DNA of 64,000 nt from Vibrio sp. BS-M-Sm-2 (GCF_041504345.1 NZ_CP167894.1:1860001-1924000); one strand, 5' to 3'. Shown: positions 27,807 to 41,157, counted from the stretch's first letter. Numbers and translations are program-made. The notes: generated by a model from the sequence alone, not told the origin.

Positions 27807-28045
27807 TCTTAGCTGTGAACTTTACTTAGATCGAACCTGTGTATGACCCAGTAAACAGCTAAGAGATTCAATTCGCATTCCTCGGGTTTCACCTCTATTG
27901 GCGACAACACTGGGACATGGCAATGAATCAATTTTTAAGTTGTGTGCTGCCAAAGTTATCCTCTATTGAGCGACACTCTAGAAACGGTTATGAAGGTTCT
28001 GTTTCTTCTCTTGTAGAGCAAGACAGTCATCCTCTTCACAACTAG

Positions 28046-28074
28046 ATATGTGGATTGAGCAAAATAGTTTCAAG
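28046..28074 (-). promoter_or_regulatory. Sigma32 (heat-shock) promoter for ibpA
   Basis: On the minus strand CTTGAAA (28068-28074) is followed after 14 bases by CCACATAT (28046-28053), very close to the sigma32 consensus CTTGAAA and CCCCATNT. Transcription would begin near 28039, giving a leader of about 260 bases. A poorer match (CTTAAAA at 27933-27939, 11-base spacer) lies nearer the gene. Confidence 0.75.
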
Positions 28075-28127
28075 GGATTATTTTCAATTATTTTTCCAAT
28101 CCAATATTTTTCAATACCTTACAAATA

Positions 28128-28161
28128 CAAAAAAGCACTATCCAAAGGACAGTGCTTTTTA
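28128..28161 (-). terminator. Terminator of the dnaA-dnaN-recF-gyrB operon
   Basis: On the minus strand AAGCACTGTCC and GGATAGTGCTT form an 11-base stem with one wobble pair, followed by TTTTT. It lies about 125 bases after the gyrB stop. Confidence 0.85.
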
Positions 28162-28207
28162 AAATTTTAGTTTTTTGAGACGAAGCTATTTCGTTTTAGT
28201 TCAAGGA

Positions 28208-28244
28208 AGAGGCGCGGAGCATACGAATGTATGTGAGCACCTCT
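28208..28244 (-). repeat. Structured element after gyrB: nested hairpin
   Basis: An outer AGAGG/CCTCT stem (28208-28212 with 28240-28244) encloses an inner GCATAC-GAAT-GTATGT hairpin (28219-28234). It lies between the gyrB stop and the operon terminator, so it is transcribed as part of the 3' untranslated region. I see no second copy in this window. Confidence 0.5.
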
Positions 28245-28283
28245 GACACAGAAATTAAGCGAAAGAGCGAAGTATCAAAGGTA

Positions 28284-31798
<3,515 letters not shown>

Positions 31799-31851
31799 AA
31801 CGTCTTCATATTAATCTTCAATCACGACTCGATAGGTCAACATTTGGCAGC

Positions 31852-32952
31852 TTATAAGCGAATAGGCATAACAACGTACATCGCGCTGTCATCTTGTGCG
31901 TTTTCGATAAGAGCACTCGCATTGGCGTCTGACATTGAGATGCGAACCTGTTCACAACGCAGTGTGTTCAGAACATCCAATACGTAACTTACGTTGAAGC
32001 CAATCTCTAGTGCGTCGCCGTCGAAGTTAACATCGAGTACTTCTTCTGCTTCTTCTTGCTCTGGGTTGTTCGCGGTAATACGCATCTCACTATCAGCAAG
32101 GTTAACGCGAACACCACGGAATTTTTCATTGGATAGAATCGCAGCACGAGAAAATGCTGAACGTAATTCATCACAACCCGCTTCAAGCGTCTTGGTGGTA
32201 TTTTGCGGCATTACGCGGCGATAATCAGGGAAACGACCATCAACCAGCTTAGAAGTGAAGACATAGTTGTTCACTTCAGCACGCACGTTAGAGTTACCAA
32301 TTTGCAGCGTTACTGGTTGTTCAGGTGCATCCAATAACTTCACTAGCTCTTGAACACCTTTACGAGGAACAATGATCTGCTTCTGAGCAAAATCTGCCCC
32401 TAGCTGTGCTTGAGATACTGCCATACGGTGGCCATCGGTCGCCACGCTGCGCAAGATAGAACCTTCAATCTCAAACAACATACCGTTGAGGTAGTAACGA
32501 ACATCTTGGTTCGCCATTGAGAATTGTGTTTTCTCGATAAGACCGCGAAGTTCAGCTTGTGTCACTGACACTTCAACTTCGCTGCTCCAGTCTTCAATAT
32601 TTGGAAAATCTGCCGCAGGTAATGTTGCTAATGAGAAGCGGCTACGACCAGAGCGAACCTGAATGCGGTCACCATCCAATACCACAGTAATCACTGAGTT
32701 ATCTGGCAATCCACGACAGATATCCAGAAACTTACGTGAAGGTACGGTGATACTGCCCGCTTCGAAATCACCTTCAAGCGTTACACGGCTGATCAGTTCA
32801 ACTTCTAGATCCGTCGCTGTCATCGACAACACGTTATCTTCTACTTTAATCAGTAGGTTTCCTAGAATTGGAAGCGTTGGCCTGCCACCGAGTGCGCCAG
32901 ATACTTGTTGTAATGGCTTAATCAGATGACTACGTTCAATGGTAAATTTCAT
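31852..32952 (-). CDS. dnaN: DNA polymerase III beta subunit (sliding clamp)
   Basis: DnaN forms the dimeric ring that holds polymerase III on DNA. It is 366 residues, the same as in E. coli, and starts MKFTIERSHLIKPLQQVSGALGGRPTLPILGNLLI. The three clamp domains are intact, with LPAADFPNIE and RVMPQNTTKT at the expected places, and the C-terminus YVVMPIRL, which forms the partner-binding cleft, is conserved. It is the second gene of the dnaA operon. Confidence 0.99.
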   Translation of the reverse strand: MKFTIERSHLIKPLQQVSGALGGRPTLPILGNLLIKVEDNVLSMTATDLEVELISRVTLEGDFEAGSITVPSRKFLDICRGLPDNSVITVVLDGDRIQVRSGRSRFSLATLPAADFPNIEDWSSEVEVSVTQAELRGLIEKTQFSMANQDVRYYLNGMLFEIEGSILRSVATDGHRMAVSQAQLGADFAQKQIIVPRKGVQELVKLLDAPEQPVTLQIGNSNVRAEVNNYVFTSKLVDGRFPDYRRVMPQNTTKTLEAGCDELRSAFSRAAILSNEKFRGVRVNLADSEMRITANNPEQEEAEEVLDVNFDGDALEIGFNVSYVLDVLNTLRCEQVRISMSDANASALIENAQDDSAMYVVMPIRL

Positions 32953-33033
32953 ATCTTGCTCTTACGGTCTAAATGGCACTGCGTAATAGTACGTGGCCAA
33001 GATTCTGCTTATTAAGGTTAAGAATACTGTGTA

Positions 33034-34455
33034 TTAAGAAGAAAGGGTACGAATCAAGTTCGAATAATCTTCTTTAATGTCGTGACTCTCTTCACGCAGC
33101 TGAGCAATCTTACGACAAGCATGCAGCACAGTTGTGTGGTCACGACCACCGAATGCATCGCCAATCTCAGGCAAACTGTGGTTTGTTAGCTCTTTAGCCA
33201 ATGCCATCGCCAATTGACGTGGACGAGCAACTGAACGAGAGCGACGTTTAGACAATAGATCAGCGACTTTGATTTTATAGTACTCGGCTACTGTCTTCTG
33301 AATGTTATCAATGGTGACCAGCTTCTCTTGCAGTGCAAGTAGATCACGCAGTGCTTCACGCACAAAATCAATCGTGATCGGGCGGCCAGTGAAGTTTGCA
33401 TTTGCAATAACACGGTTCAATGCGCCTTCCAGTTCACGAACATTAGAGCGTAAACGCTTGGCAATAAAGAACGCCACTTCATCCGCAAGGTGAATTTGGT
33501 GGTCTTCTGCTTTCTTCATCAAGATCGCAACACGAGTCTCAAGCTCTGGTGGCTCAATCGCTACCGTCAAACCCCAACCGAAGCGAGATTTAAGACGATC
33601 TTCTACCCCATTGATCTCTTTTGGATAACGGTCTGAAGTGAGGATGATCTGTTGGTTGCCTTCAAGCAACGCATTAAATGTATGGAAAAACTCTTCTTGA
33701 GAACGCTCTTTATTAGCAAAGAATTGGATGTCATCGATAAGCAATGCATCAACACTACGGTAGTAGCGCTTAAATTCTTCGATCGCGTTGTTTTGCAGTG
33801 CCTTTACCATATCCTGAACAAAACGCTCTGAGTGCATGTAAACCACTTTCGCATTCGGCTTATTATCAACAATGGCGTTACCCACCGCATGCAACAAGTG
33901 CGTTTTACCTAGACCAGTGCCGCCGTATAAGAACAACGGGTTGTAGGCTGTTCCTGGATTATCAGAAACCTGACGTGCCGCAGCCAAACCTAGTTGGTTA
34001 GACTTACCTTCAACAAAGTTGTTGAACTTATGTTTTGGGTTCACGTTTGAGCGGTGGTTAAGGTCAACCGCTACAGGCTCTTCATCACGCCAGTTATTAT
34101 GGACAGGCTTGCGAGCTTGTAATTGCGCAGGTGCCGAAGACTCAGCGGCCACGTCGGCTGCAGTGCGAGTGCGAGTCGGGGCCGGTGTCGCAGGCTTTGG
34201 TGCAATCACACGCTTGCTTCCCACTTCAAAATGAAGATGTGGGATATCGTTACCGCAATATTCTTGCAGTAAGCGGTTAATGCTATTTAGATACTTATCA
34301 CGAACCCAATCGAGTACGAAACGGTTCGGGGCAAATAGAGTCAGAGTATTGTCATTGAGTTCCGCTTGTAACGGACGAACCCACATACTGAATTCTGTAG
34401 CTGGTAACTCTTCTTGAAGCTGTTGCAAACACTGCAACCAAAGCGAAGATGACAC
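33034..34455 (-). CDS. dnaA: Chromosomal replication initiator DnaA
   Basis: DnaA binds DnaA boxes at oriC and opens the duplex. It is 473 residues (E. coli 467). Domain I is residues 1-85, a flexible Pro/Ala-rich domain II follows, and the AAA+ domain has Walker A GGTGLGKT at 178-185 and Walker [11 protein letters not shown]. The C-terminal DNA-binding domain carries the signature [16 protein letters not shown]. It starts with GTG at 34455, with GAGGG upstream. It leads the dnaA-dnaN-recF-gyrB operon, and the upstream region holds a DnaA box and many GATC sites, which suggests autoregulation and SeqA control. Confidence 0.99.
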   Translation of the reverse strand: MSSSLWLQCLQQLQEELPATEFSMWVRPLQAELNDNTLTLFAPNRFVLDWVRDKYLNSINRLLQEYCGNDIPHLHFEVGSKRVIAPKPATPAPTRTRTAADVAAESSAPAQLQARKPVHNNWRDEEPVAVDLNHRSNVNPKHKFNNFVEGKSNQLGLAAARQVSDNPGTAYNPLFLYGGTGLGKTHLLHAVGNAIVDNKPNAKVVYMHSERFVQDMVKALQNNAIEEFKRYYRSVDALLIDDIQFFANKERSQEEFFHTFNALLEGNQQIILTSDRYPKEINGVEDRLKSRFGWGLTVAIEPPELETRVAILMKKAEDHQIHLADEVAFFIAKRLRSNVRELEGALNRVIANANFTGRPITIDFVREALRDLLALQEKLVTIDNIQKTVAEYYKIKVADLLSKRRSRSVARPRQLAMALAKELTNHSLPEIGDAFGGRDHTTVLHACRKIAQLREESHDIKEDYSNLIRTLSS

Positions 34456-34500
34456 GGTGCCCTCACTCTATTTAAGTAATATGAAATGACTGCTAATTTT

Positions 34501-34663
34501 ACCTGTTGATAAGTCAGATCACCAGCAATTGATCACAGATCCAGTGAATAAGATCCAAGTTATTCACAATAAATTTGTAATTTATCGGTGGATCCACACA
34601 TCTTGCCCCTACTTTACTCACACAATGATCCACTTATGCCCGGATCCTTACTAGTTATCCCCA
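34501..34663. promoter_or_regulatory. dnaA upstream control region with DnaA box and GATC cluster
   Basis: One exact DnaA box TTATTCACA lies at 34560-34568, and near-matches include TTATCCCCA at 34655-34663. Seven GATC sites fall within about 150 bases. This pattern fits DnaA autorepression and methylation-linked SeqA control of the dnaA operon. I could not place the promoter itself. The 34456-34765 gap holds no gene. Confidence 0.7.
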
Positions 34664-34765
34664 AATCGGGAATTCAATCTGGTTATGGTTAATAACATCT
34701 GGTTATTTATTCTATTAAGCATTTTCCCAGTAACATCCAATCCCATAAATATAAGGAGTTACCAA

Positions 34766-35515
34766 ATGAATAACTGGATTAAGGCTGCAATTGCGGCTAT
34801 CGCACTCTCTGCTGCTACTGTTCAAGCTGCGACTGAAGTTAAAGTCGGCATGTCTGGTCGCTACTTCCCATTTACTTTCGTTAAACAAGACCAGCTACAA
34901 GGTTTTGAAGTGGATTTATGGGATGAGATCGGTAAACGTAACGACTACAAAGTTGAATACGTAACAGCTAACTTCTCTGGTCTGTTTGGTCTTCTTGAAA
35001 CGGGTCGCATCGACACCATTTCAAACCAAATTACAATGACGGATGCACGTAAAGCGAAATACCTATTCGCAGACCCATACGTAGTAGACGGCGCACAAAT
35101 TACCGTTCGTAAAGGTAATGACAGCATTAAGGGTATCGAAGACCTTGAAGGCAAGACGGTTGCAGTAAACCTAGGCTCAAACTTTGAACAACTGCTTCGC
35201 AGCTACGACAAAGATGGCAAGATCAATGTAAAAACCTACGATACAGGTATTGAGCATGATGTCGCACTGGGCCGTGCCGATGCATTCGTAATGGATCGCT
35301 TATCAGCACTAGAGCTTATCAAGAAGACTGGTCTACCATTACAACTAGCAGGACAGCCATTCGAAACCATTGAAAACGCTTGGCCTTTCGTGGACAACGA
35401 TAACGGCAAAAAACTGCAAGCCGAAGTAAACGAAGCATTAGCAGCAATGCGCGCAGATGGTACGCTAGAAAGTATCTCTCAGAAATGGTTTGGTGCAGAC
35501 ATTACTCAGAAGTAA
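34766..35515 (+). CDS. Amino-acid ABC transporter, periplasmic substrate-binding protein
   Basis: A 249-residue family 3 solute-binding protein with signal peptide MNNWIKAAIAAIALSAATVQAA, then the SBP_bac_3 fold: VGMSGRYFPFTFVKQDQLQGFEVDLWDEIGKRNDYKVEYV, GLLETGRIDTISNQITMT and GRADAFVMDRLSAL. It resembles cystine or polar amino-acid binders (FliY/TcyJ type); the ligand is not proven. The ATG at 34766 has AAGGAG seven to eight bases upstream, whereas an earlier in-frame ATG at 34685 would spoil the signal peptide. The permease and ATPase follow after an intergenic terminator. Confidence 0.9.
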   Translation: MNNWIKAAIAAIALSAATVQAATEVKVGMSGRYFPFTFVKQDQLQGFEVDLWDEIGKRNDYKVEYVTANFSGLFGLLETGRIDTISNQITMTDARKAKYLFADPYVVDGAQITVRKGNDSIKGIEDLEGKTVAVNLGSNFEQLLRSYDKDGKINVKTYDTGIEHDVALGRADAFVMDRLSALELIKKTGLPLQLAGQPFETIENAWPFVDNDNGKKLQAEVNEALAAMRADGTLESISQKWFGADITQK

Positions 35516-35536
35516 TCACTCACTTTCACCATTCAA

Positions 35537-35569
35537 GGCCCACTGCTTTATACAGCGGTGGGCTTTTTG
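35537..35569 (+). terminator. Intra-operon terminator between binding protein and permease
   Basis: GCCCACTGCT and AGCGGTGGGC form a stem with one wobble pair around 6 bases, followed by TTTTTG. It probably limits read-through so that the binding protein is made in excess. Confidence 0.8.
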
Positions 35570-35650
35570 CTTTTGTGCACTGATTAAAAAACCTGATAAA
35601 ACAGTACTTCCAAATAGAACAACACTTCCAATAAAAATACGAGATAGATT

Positions 35651-36322
35651 ATGGGATTTGACTTTAATTACATGCTAGAGCTGTTGCCGATACTACTGAA
35701 GTATTTAGGCACCACGATGGAGATGGCGACTTGGGGCTTGTTCTTTGCTCTGATCCTGTCTCTGATACTGGCGAATATTCGTGTATTCAAAATCCCAGTA
35801 CTCGACCAATTGAGCCAACTGTACATTAGCTTCTTCCGAGGAACACCATTGTTGGTACAGCTGTTCCTCCTTTATTATGGCTTACCACAAGTATTCCCGT
35901 GGATGGTTGGATTGGATGCATTCAGCGCTGCTGTGATTGGCTTAACCCTGCACTTTGCCGCGTATATGGCAGAAAGTATTCGTGCCGCGATTATCGGTAT
36001 TGATCGCAGCCAGATGGAAGCCAGCCTTTCGGTAGGTATGACCACCAGTCAAGCAATGCGTCGCGTGATCTTGCCACAAGCAACTCGCGTGGCACTGCCA
36101 TCATTGATGAACTACTTCATCGACATGATTAAATCGACTTCACTTGCATTCACCCTAGGTGTCGCCGAAATCATGGCTAAAGCTCAGATGGAGGCTTCTT
36201 CAAGTTTCCGCTTCTTCGAGGCTTTCTTAGCGGTGGCGCTGATTTACTGGGGCGTGGTGGTTATCCTCACTCGTATTCAAATCTGGGCCGAAGTGAAACT
36301 GAATAAGGCATATGTACGATGA
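35651..36322 (+). CDS. Amino-acid ABC transporter permease
   Basis: A 223-residue HisM/GlnP-type permease with about five membrane helices. It starts MGFDFNYMLELLPILLKYLGTTMEMA and includes SFFRGTPLLVQLFLLYYGLP and the EAA-like loop EASLSVGMTTSQAMRRVILPQATRVALPSLMNYFIDMIKSTSLAF, which contacts the ATPase. It overlaps the ATPase gene by four bases (ATGA). A single permease gene suggests a homodimer. Confidence 0.93.
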   Translation: MGFDFNYMLELLPILLKYLGTTMEMATWGLFFALILSLILANIRVFKIPVLDQLSQLYISFFRGTPLLVQLFLLYYGLPQVFPWMVGLDAFSAAVIGLTLHFAAYMAESIRAAIIGIDRSQMEASLSVGMTTSQAMRRVILPQATRVALPSLMNYFIDMIKSTSLAFTLGVAEIMAKAQMEASSSFRFFEAFLAVALIYWGVVVILTRIQIWAEVKLNKAYVR

Positions 36323-37056
36323 TCAAATTACAAAATATCCACAAGCAGTTTGGTGACACCGAAGTTTTGAAAGGGATCGACCTAGAAATCAAACAAGGTG
36401 AGATAATTGTCATCATAGGTTCAAGTGGCACTGGTAAGTCTACCCTACTGCGTTGTGTGAATTTTCTAGAGCAAGCCGATCAAGGCACGATTTCGATTGA
36501 TGACATCAAGGTTGATACTCAGAAACACACTAAGGCAGAGGTGCTTGCACTGCGTCGTAAGACCGGTTTTGTGTTCCAAAACTATGCACTGTTCGCTCAC
36601 CAAACCGCAAGACAGAATATTGCTGAAGGTTTAATTACTGTTCGTGGTTGGAAAAAGCAGCAAGCCCATGAAAAAGCACAACAAATACTTGATGATATTG
36701 GCTTAGGTGACAAAGGTGATAGCTACCCAGCCGCTCTCTCAGGTGGCCAACAACAACGGGTGGGTATTGGCCGTGCAATGGCACTACAACCAGAGCTATT
36801 ATTGTTTGATGAGCCGACTTCAGCGCTCGATCCTGAGTGGGTTGGCGAAGTGCTTAACCTAATGAAAAAGCTGGCAAATCAGCACCAAACCATGCTGGTG
36901 GTTACCCATGAAATGCAGTTCGCTAGAGAGGTCGCAGACCGAGTGATCTTCATGGCTGACGGTCATATTGTCGAGCAGGGATCTCCACAGGATATTTTTG
37001 GTAATCCACAGGATCCTAAATTAAAAAAATTCTTAAATAAGGTTGGGATCGACTAA
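36319..37056 (+). CDS. Amino-acid ABC transporter ATP-binding protein
   Basis: A 245-residue ABC ATPase of the polar amino-acid type. Walker A is GSSGTGKST, the Q loop is FVFQNYALFAH, the signature is LSGGQQQRVGIGRAMAL, and Walker B is LLLFDEPTSALDPEW, followed by the VVTHEM switch histidine. Its start overlaps the permease stop. The gene ends close to the rpmH promoters and I see no strong terminator there. Confidence 0.95.
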   Translation: MIKLQNIHKQFGDTEVLKGIDLEIKQGEIIVIIGSSGTGKSTLLRCVNFLEQADQGTISIDDIKVDTQKHTKAEVLALRRKTGFVFQNYALFAHQTARQNIAEGLITVRGWKKQQAHEKAQQILDDIGLGDKGDSYPAALSGGQQQRVGIGRAMALQPELLLFDEPTSALDPEWVGEVLNLMKKLANQHQTMLVVTHEMQFAREVADRVIFMADGHIVEQGSPQDIFGNPQDPKLKKFLNKVGID

Positions 37057-37062
37057 GGATCC

Positions 37063-37090
37063 TTGTGATTTTAGTTATTCTACGTATAAT
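37063..37090 (+). promoter_or_regulatory. Upstream promoter for rpmH-rnpA
   Basis: TTGTGA at 37063-37068 and a perfect TATAAT at 37085-37090 are separated by 16 bases. This is the weaker of two tandem promoters. Confidence 0.6.
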
Positions 37091-37121
37091 CCCCCGACCG
37101 GAATTTTAGTTAACCCAATCA

Positions 37122-37150
37122 TTGACACTTTTTGTGACAGTGATTACAAT
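37122..37150 (+). promoter_or_regulatory. Main sigma70 promoter for rpmH-rnpA
   Basis: A perfect TTGACA at 37122-37127 is followed after exactly 17 bases by TACAAT at 37145-37150. A GCCTCT/AGAGGC hairpin lies just downstream at 37154-37171, near or just after the start of the transcript. Confidence 0.85.
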
Positions 37151-37262
37151 TCCGCCTCTTTGTTGAGAGGCGTCGGTTTTCCTTTCTTATATAAAGAAGA
37201 GAAAAAATGCCCACGCCGGGTTTAACAAAAACCTAAAACTACTGATCAGTAAGGTAATTACA

Positions 37263-37397
37263 ATGAAACGCACTTTTCAACCTACAGTTCTAAAGCGTAA
37301 GCGTACTCACGGTTTCCGTGCTCGCATGGCTACTAAGAACGGTCGCGCAACAATCAATGCACGTCGTGCAAAAGGCCGTAAGCGTCTTTCTAAGTAA
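37263..37397 (+). CDS. rpmH: 50S ribosomal protein L34
   Basis: A 44-codon gene encoding the very basic L34, starting [22 protein letters not shown] and ending [12 protein letters not shown]. This length and sequence are those of the conserved family. Strong promoters lie upstream. RnpA follows 12 bases after its stop. It is present in nearly all bacteria beside rnpA. Confidence 0.99.
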   Translation: MKRTFQPTVLKRKRTHGFRARMATKNGRATINARRAKGRKRLSK

Positions 37398-37409
37398 TCT
37401 TTGATTATT

Positions 37410-37766
37410 TTGAATAAGCTAGCCTTCGGTCGGGAGTTACGCTTGTTAACTCCCGAACATTATCAAAATGTCTTCAAGCAAGCTCATCGAGCAGGCTCCC
37501 CTCATTTCACCATCATTGCCCGAAATAACTCTCTTTCAAATCCTCGTCTTGGATTAGCCGTTCCGAAAAAGCAGATTAAAACCGCCGTGGGTCGTAACCG
37601 ATTCAAGCGTCTTACTCGTGAAAGCTTTCGTAACACTCAACACAAACTTCCTAACAAAGATTTTGTTGTAATCGCTAAGAAGAGCGCGCAAGATTTAAGC
37701 AATGAAGAAATGTTCAAGCTACTCGACAAATTATGGCTTCGCCTGTCTCGCCCTTCGCGTGGATAG
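37410..37766 (+). CDS. rnpA: Ribonuclease P protein component
   Basis: RnpA is the protein subunit that helps RNase P RNA cleave precursor tRNA. The family RNR motif is seen in [15 protein letters not shown], with KKQIKTAV before it. I place the start at the TTG at 37410, which gives [18 protein letters not shown] in line with the E. coli protein; a TTG nine bases earlier is also in frame. The ribosome-binding site is weak, as is usual for this gene. Its end overlaps yidD by 34 bases. About 118 residues. Confidence 0.95.
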   Translation: MNKLAFGRELRLLTPEHYQNVFKQAHRAGSPHFTIIARNNSLSNPRLGLAVPKKQIKTAVGRNRFKRLTRESFRNTQHKLPNKDFVVIAKKSAQDLSNEEMFKLLDKLWLRLSRPSRG

Positions 37767-37990
37767 CGCTAATACCCATCTATTTTTATAGATGGTTTAT
37801 TAGTCCACTCATCGGCCCACGCTGCCGATTTACTCCAACCTGCTCTTTATATGCGATAGAAGCGTTGAAAGCTCACGGTTTTGTAAAAGGGTGTTGGTTA
37901 TCAGGCAAACGTCTATTAAAATGCCATCCTTTGAACGAAGGGGGCTTTGACCCCGTTCCACCAGTCCAAAAACAAGACAGAGATAAATAA
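37733..37990 (+). CDS. yidD: Membrane protein insertion efficiency factor YidD
   Basis: An 85-residue protein, the same length as E. coli YidD. It has an N-terminal amphipathic hydrophobic helix and the family core [54 protein letters not shown], with three conserved cysteines. It aids YidC-dependent insertion. The ATG lies inside the end of rnpA and the stop is two bases before yidC. Confidence 0.95.
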   Translation: MASPVSPFAWIALIPIYFYRWFISPLIGPRCRFTPTCSLYAIEALKAHGFVKGCWLSGKRLLKCHPLNEGGFDPVPPVQKQDRDK

Positions 37991-37992
37991 CG

Positions 37993-39615
37993 ATGGATTC
38001 TCAACGTAATATCCTGTTAATCGCATTGGCTTTGGTTTCTTTCCTACTGTTCCAACAATGGAACGTAGCTCAGAATCCAGCACCACAAGCGGTTGAGCAG
38101 GCACAATCTGGCAGCACCCTACCAGCGCCATCTTATGCAGATGATCTAGACCCGGCTCCTGGTCAAGTTGCTTCTTCTGCTAAAACTATCACAGTAACAA
38201 CTGATGTACTGACTCTGTCAATTGATACGGTTGGTGGTGATGTCGTTAAAGCAAACCTAAACGATTACTCTGCTGAGTTCGATTCTGAAGATACGTTTGT
38301 TCTTCTTAAAAATGAACCAGGTCACCAATTTATCGCTCAAAGCGGTCTAGTGGGTCCTCAAGGTATCGATTTAAGCAGCACTAACCGCCCTAGCTACACG
38401 GTTTCAGCAGATAGCTTTACGCTAGCTGAAGGTCAAGATGAACTACGCATCCCAATGACTTACCAAGCGAACGGCCTTGATTACACAAAAACATTCGTAC
38501 TTAAACGCGGCAGCTACGCGATTGACGTTGAATACGATGTAATCAACAACTCTGGCAATAACGCAACATTCGGCATGTACGCTCACCTACGTCAAAACGT
38601 TATGGATGACGGTGGTAGCCTAACAATGCCAACTTACCGTGGTGGTGCTTACTCTACGGAAGATACGCGTTACAAAAAATACAGCTTCGACGATATGCAA
38701 GATCGCAACCTGTCTCTTAACCTAGCAAACGGTCAAGGTTGGGCAGCGATGATTCAGCACTACTTTGCAAGTGCTTGGATTCCACGCGACGAAGCAGGCA
38801 GCAACCTTTACACTCGTGTAATTGGTAACCTTGGCGATATCGGTGTTCGCATGCCGAACAAGACCATTGCTACTGGCGACGAAGCAAGCTTCAAAGCAAC
38901 GCTTTGGGTTGGTCCTAAACTTCAAGACCAAATGGCTGCTGTTGCACCAAACCTAGACCTAGTAGTTGACTACGGTTGGTTATGGTTTATTGCTAAACCA
39001 CTTCATACTCTGCTTTCATTCATTCAAGGCATCGTTGTGAACTGGGGTCTGGCAATCATCTGTCTAACTTTCATCGTTCGTGGTGCTATGTACCCACTAA
39101 CGAAAGCTCAGTACACGTCTATGGCGAAAATGCGTATGCTTCAGCCTAAGCTGACTGCAATGCGTGAGCGTATTGGCGACGACCGTCAACGCATGAGCCA
39201 AGAAATGATGGAGCTTTATAAGAAAGAGAAAGTAAACCCACTAGGTGGCTGTTTACCTATCCTTCTACAAATGCCTATCTTCATTTCGCTATACTGGGCA
39301 CTAATGGAGTCTGTTGAACTGCGTCACTCACCGTTCTTCGGTTGGATTACTGACCTTTCAGCACAAGACCCATACTACATCTTGCCACTTCTGATGGGTG
39401 CTTCAATGTTCCTAATCCAGAAGATGAGCCCGACAACTGTAACGGATCCAATGCAGCAGAAGATCATGACCTTTATGCCGGTTATGTTCACATTCTTCTT
39501 CCTGTTCTTCCCTTCAGGTCTGGTTCTTTACTGGCTAGTATCGAACATCGTAACTCTGATTCAGCAAACGCTTATCTACCGCGCGCTGGAAAAGAAAGGC
39601 TTACATTCTAAGTAA
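37993..39615 (+). CDS. yidC: Membrane protein insertase YidC
   Basis: A 540-residue inner-membrane insertase (E. coli 548). It has an N-terminal membrane anchor ([19 protein letters not shown]), a large periplasmic beta domain to about residue 320, and the conserved five-helix core with [45 protein letters not shown] and [20 protein letters not shown]. It handles Sec-dependent and Sec-independent insertion, including ATP synthase subunit c, whose gene lies about 8 kb away. Confidence 0.98.
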   Translation: MDSQRNILLIALALVSFLLFQQWNVAQNPAPQAVEQAQSGSTLPAPSYADDLDPAPGQVASSAKTITVTTDVLTLSIDTVGGDVVKANLNDYSAEFDSEDTFVLLKNEPGHQFIAQSGLVGPQGIDLSSTNRPSYTVSADSFTLAEGQDELRIPMTYQANGLDYTKTFVLKRGSYAIDVEYDVINNSGNNATFGMYAHLRQNVMDDGGSLTMPTYRGGAYSTEDTRYKKYSFDDMQDRNLSLNLANGQGWAAMIQHYFASAWIPRDEAGSNLYTRVIGNLGDIGVRMPNKTIATGDEASFKATLWVGPKLQDQMAAVAPNLDLVVDYGWLWFIAKPLHTLLSFIQGIVVNWGLAIICLTFIVRGAMYPLTKAQYTSMAKMRMLQPKLTAMRERIGDDRQRMSQEMMELYKKEKVNPLGGCLPILLQMPIFISLYWALMESVELRHSPFFGWITDLSAQDPYYILPLLMGASMFLIQKMSPTTVTDPMQQKIMTFMPVMFTFFFLFFPSGLVLYWLVSNIVTLIQQTLIYRALEKKGLHSK

Positions 39616-39640
39616 GTTCGATAATAGAAAGAGATAAAGA

Positions 39641-39670
39641 AAGGCGACCAAAAGGTCGCCTTTTTGTTTT
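39641..39670 (+). terminator. Terminator after yidC
   Basis: AAGGCGACC and GGTCGCCTT pair around AAAA and are followed by a T run. The same stem recurs after atpC. Confidence 0.9.
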
Positions 39671-39745
39671 TAGCTGATTACAATTCAGCTAATTGATTAA
39701 TCGTGAGCGCCCCTTTTTGGCTTTCACATGCTAGCAGGCACAACT

Positions 39746-41107
39746 ATGACTACAGATACGATTGTTGCTCAAGCGACTGCACCCGGCCGTGGCGGCGTCG
39801 GTATTATTCGCGTTTCAGGCCCACAAGCAGCCCAAGTTGCGCTTGAAGTTACCGGCAAAGTGCTGAAACCACGTTACGCTGAGTACACCCCTTTTAAATC
39901 TCACGATGGTTTAGAGCTAGACCAGGGCATCGCGCTTTACTTCCCTAACCCGCACTCGTTTACCGGTGAAGACGTATTAGAGCTACAAGGCCACGGTGGC
40001 CCTGTGGTAATGGATATGCTCATCAAACGCATCCTCGCGATTCCAGGGCTACGCGCAGCACGCCCAGGTGAATTTTCGGAGCGTGCCTTCTTGAACGACA
40101 AGATGGATTTAACCCAAGCAGAAGCCATTGCCGACCTCATTGATGCCAGTTCAGAAGAAGCGGCGAAATCAGCCCTGCAATCGCTGCAAGGTGAGTTTTC
40201 AAAACGCATTAATACGCTGGTGGATTCTCTGATTCACTTACGCATCTATGTTGAAGCCGCTATCGACTTCCCAGAAGAAGAGATTGATTTCCTTGCTGAC
40301 GGTAAAGTAAGTGCTGACTTACAAGCTATCATCGACAACCTCGAAGCGGTTCGCCAAGAAGCCAATCAAGGTGCCATCATGCGCGAAGGCATGAAGGTGG
40401 TGATTGCAGGTCGTCCTAATGCCGGTAAGTCGAGCTTACTGAATGCATTATCGGGTAAAGACTCCGCGATTGTGACTGATATTGCTGGTACCACGCGTGA
40501 TGTACTGCGTGAACATATCCATATTGATGGTATGCCACTGCACATTATTGATACCGCAGGCCTGCGTGAAGCCTCGGATGAAGTAGAAAAAATCGGTATT
40601 GAACGCGCTTGGGAAGAAATTGCCCAAGCCGATCGCGTTTTATTTATGGTCGATGGTACCACTACCGATGCAACCGACCCGAAAGATATCTGGCCCGATT
40701 TCGTTGATCGTCTACCGAATAATATCGGAATGACCGTGATTCGTAACAAAGCCGATCAAACAGGTGAAGATCTTGGAATTTGCCATGTTAATGATCCAAC
40801 TCTGATTCGACTGTCAGCAAAAACGGGACAAGGCGTTGATGCACTACGTAATCACTTAAAAGATTGCATGGGCTTTGCTGGCGGTAATGAAGGTGGCTTC
40901 ATGGCACGTCGTCGCCACTTAGATGCCCTAGAACGCGCATCTGAGCACCTAGATATTGGTCAGCAACAGCTCGAAGGCTATATGGCAGGTGAAATCTTGG
41001 CAGAAGAGCTACGTATAACGCAGCAACACCTTAACGAGATTACTGGTGAGTTCAGCTCCGATGACCTACTCGGCCGTATCTTCACCTCTTTCTGTATTGG
41101 TAAATAA
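39746..41107 (+). CDS. mnmE: tRNA modification GTPase MnmE (TrmE)
   Basis: MnmE works with MnmG to make 5-aminomethyl-type modifications at the wobble uridine of some tRNAs. From the ATG at 39746 it is 453 residues (E. coli 454) and begins [25 protein letters not shown], the folate-binding domain. The G domain has [14 protein letters not shown], a DIAGTT switch I and DTAG switch II, and the protein ends in the essential CIGK motif. An upstream in-frame ATG at 39728 is less likely because of family length. MnmG lies across the origin. Confidence 0.97.
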   Translation: MTTDTIVAQATAPGRGGVGIIRVSGPQAAQVALEVTGKVLKPRYAEYTPFKSHDGLELDQGIALYFPNPHSFTGEDVLELQGHGGPVVMDMLIKRILAIPGLRAARPGEFSERAFLNDKMDLTQAEAIADLIDASSEEAAKSALQSLQGEFSKRINTLVDSLIHLRIYVEAAIDFPEEEIDFLADGKVSADLQAIIDNLEAVRQEANQGAIMREGMKVVIAGRPNAGKSSLLNALSGKDSAIVTDIAGTTRDVLREHIHIDGMPLHIIDTAGLREASDEVEKIGIERAWEEIAQADRVLFMVDGTTTDATDPKDIWPDFVDRLPNNIGMTVIRNKADQTGEDLGICHVNDPTLIRLSAKTGQGVDALRNHLKDCMGFAGGNEGGFMARRRHLDALERASEHLDIGQQQLEGYMAGEILAEELRITQQHLNEITGEFSSDDLLGRIFTSFCIGK

Positions 41108-41112
41108 CCTTT

Positions 41113-41138
41113 AAAGGCTAGCTCATGCTGGCCTTTTT
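41113..41138 (+). terminator. Terminator after mnmE
   Basis: AAAGGCTAGC and GCTGGCCTTT form a stem with one wobble pair around TCAT, followed by TTTTTC. It separates mnmE from mioC by only a few bases. Confidence 0.8.
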
Positions 41139-41157
41139 CTTTAGTAAGGACAGCTTA

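Noticed and set aside
27914..27939. Second sigma32-like promoter nearer ibpA
   Set aside because: CTTAAAA and GCCATGT-like elements are only 11 bases apart, too close for a good sigma32 promoter; noted as an alternative only.
37043..37225. 60-codon frame before rpmH
   Set aside because: It spans two tandem rpmH promoters and the leader hairpin and has no ribosome-binding site.
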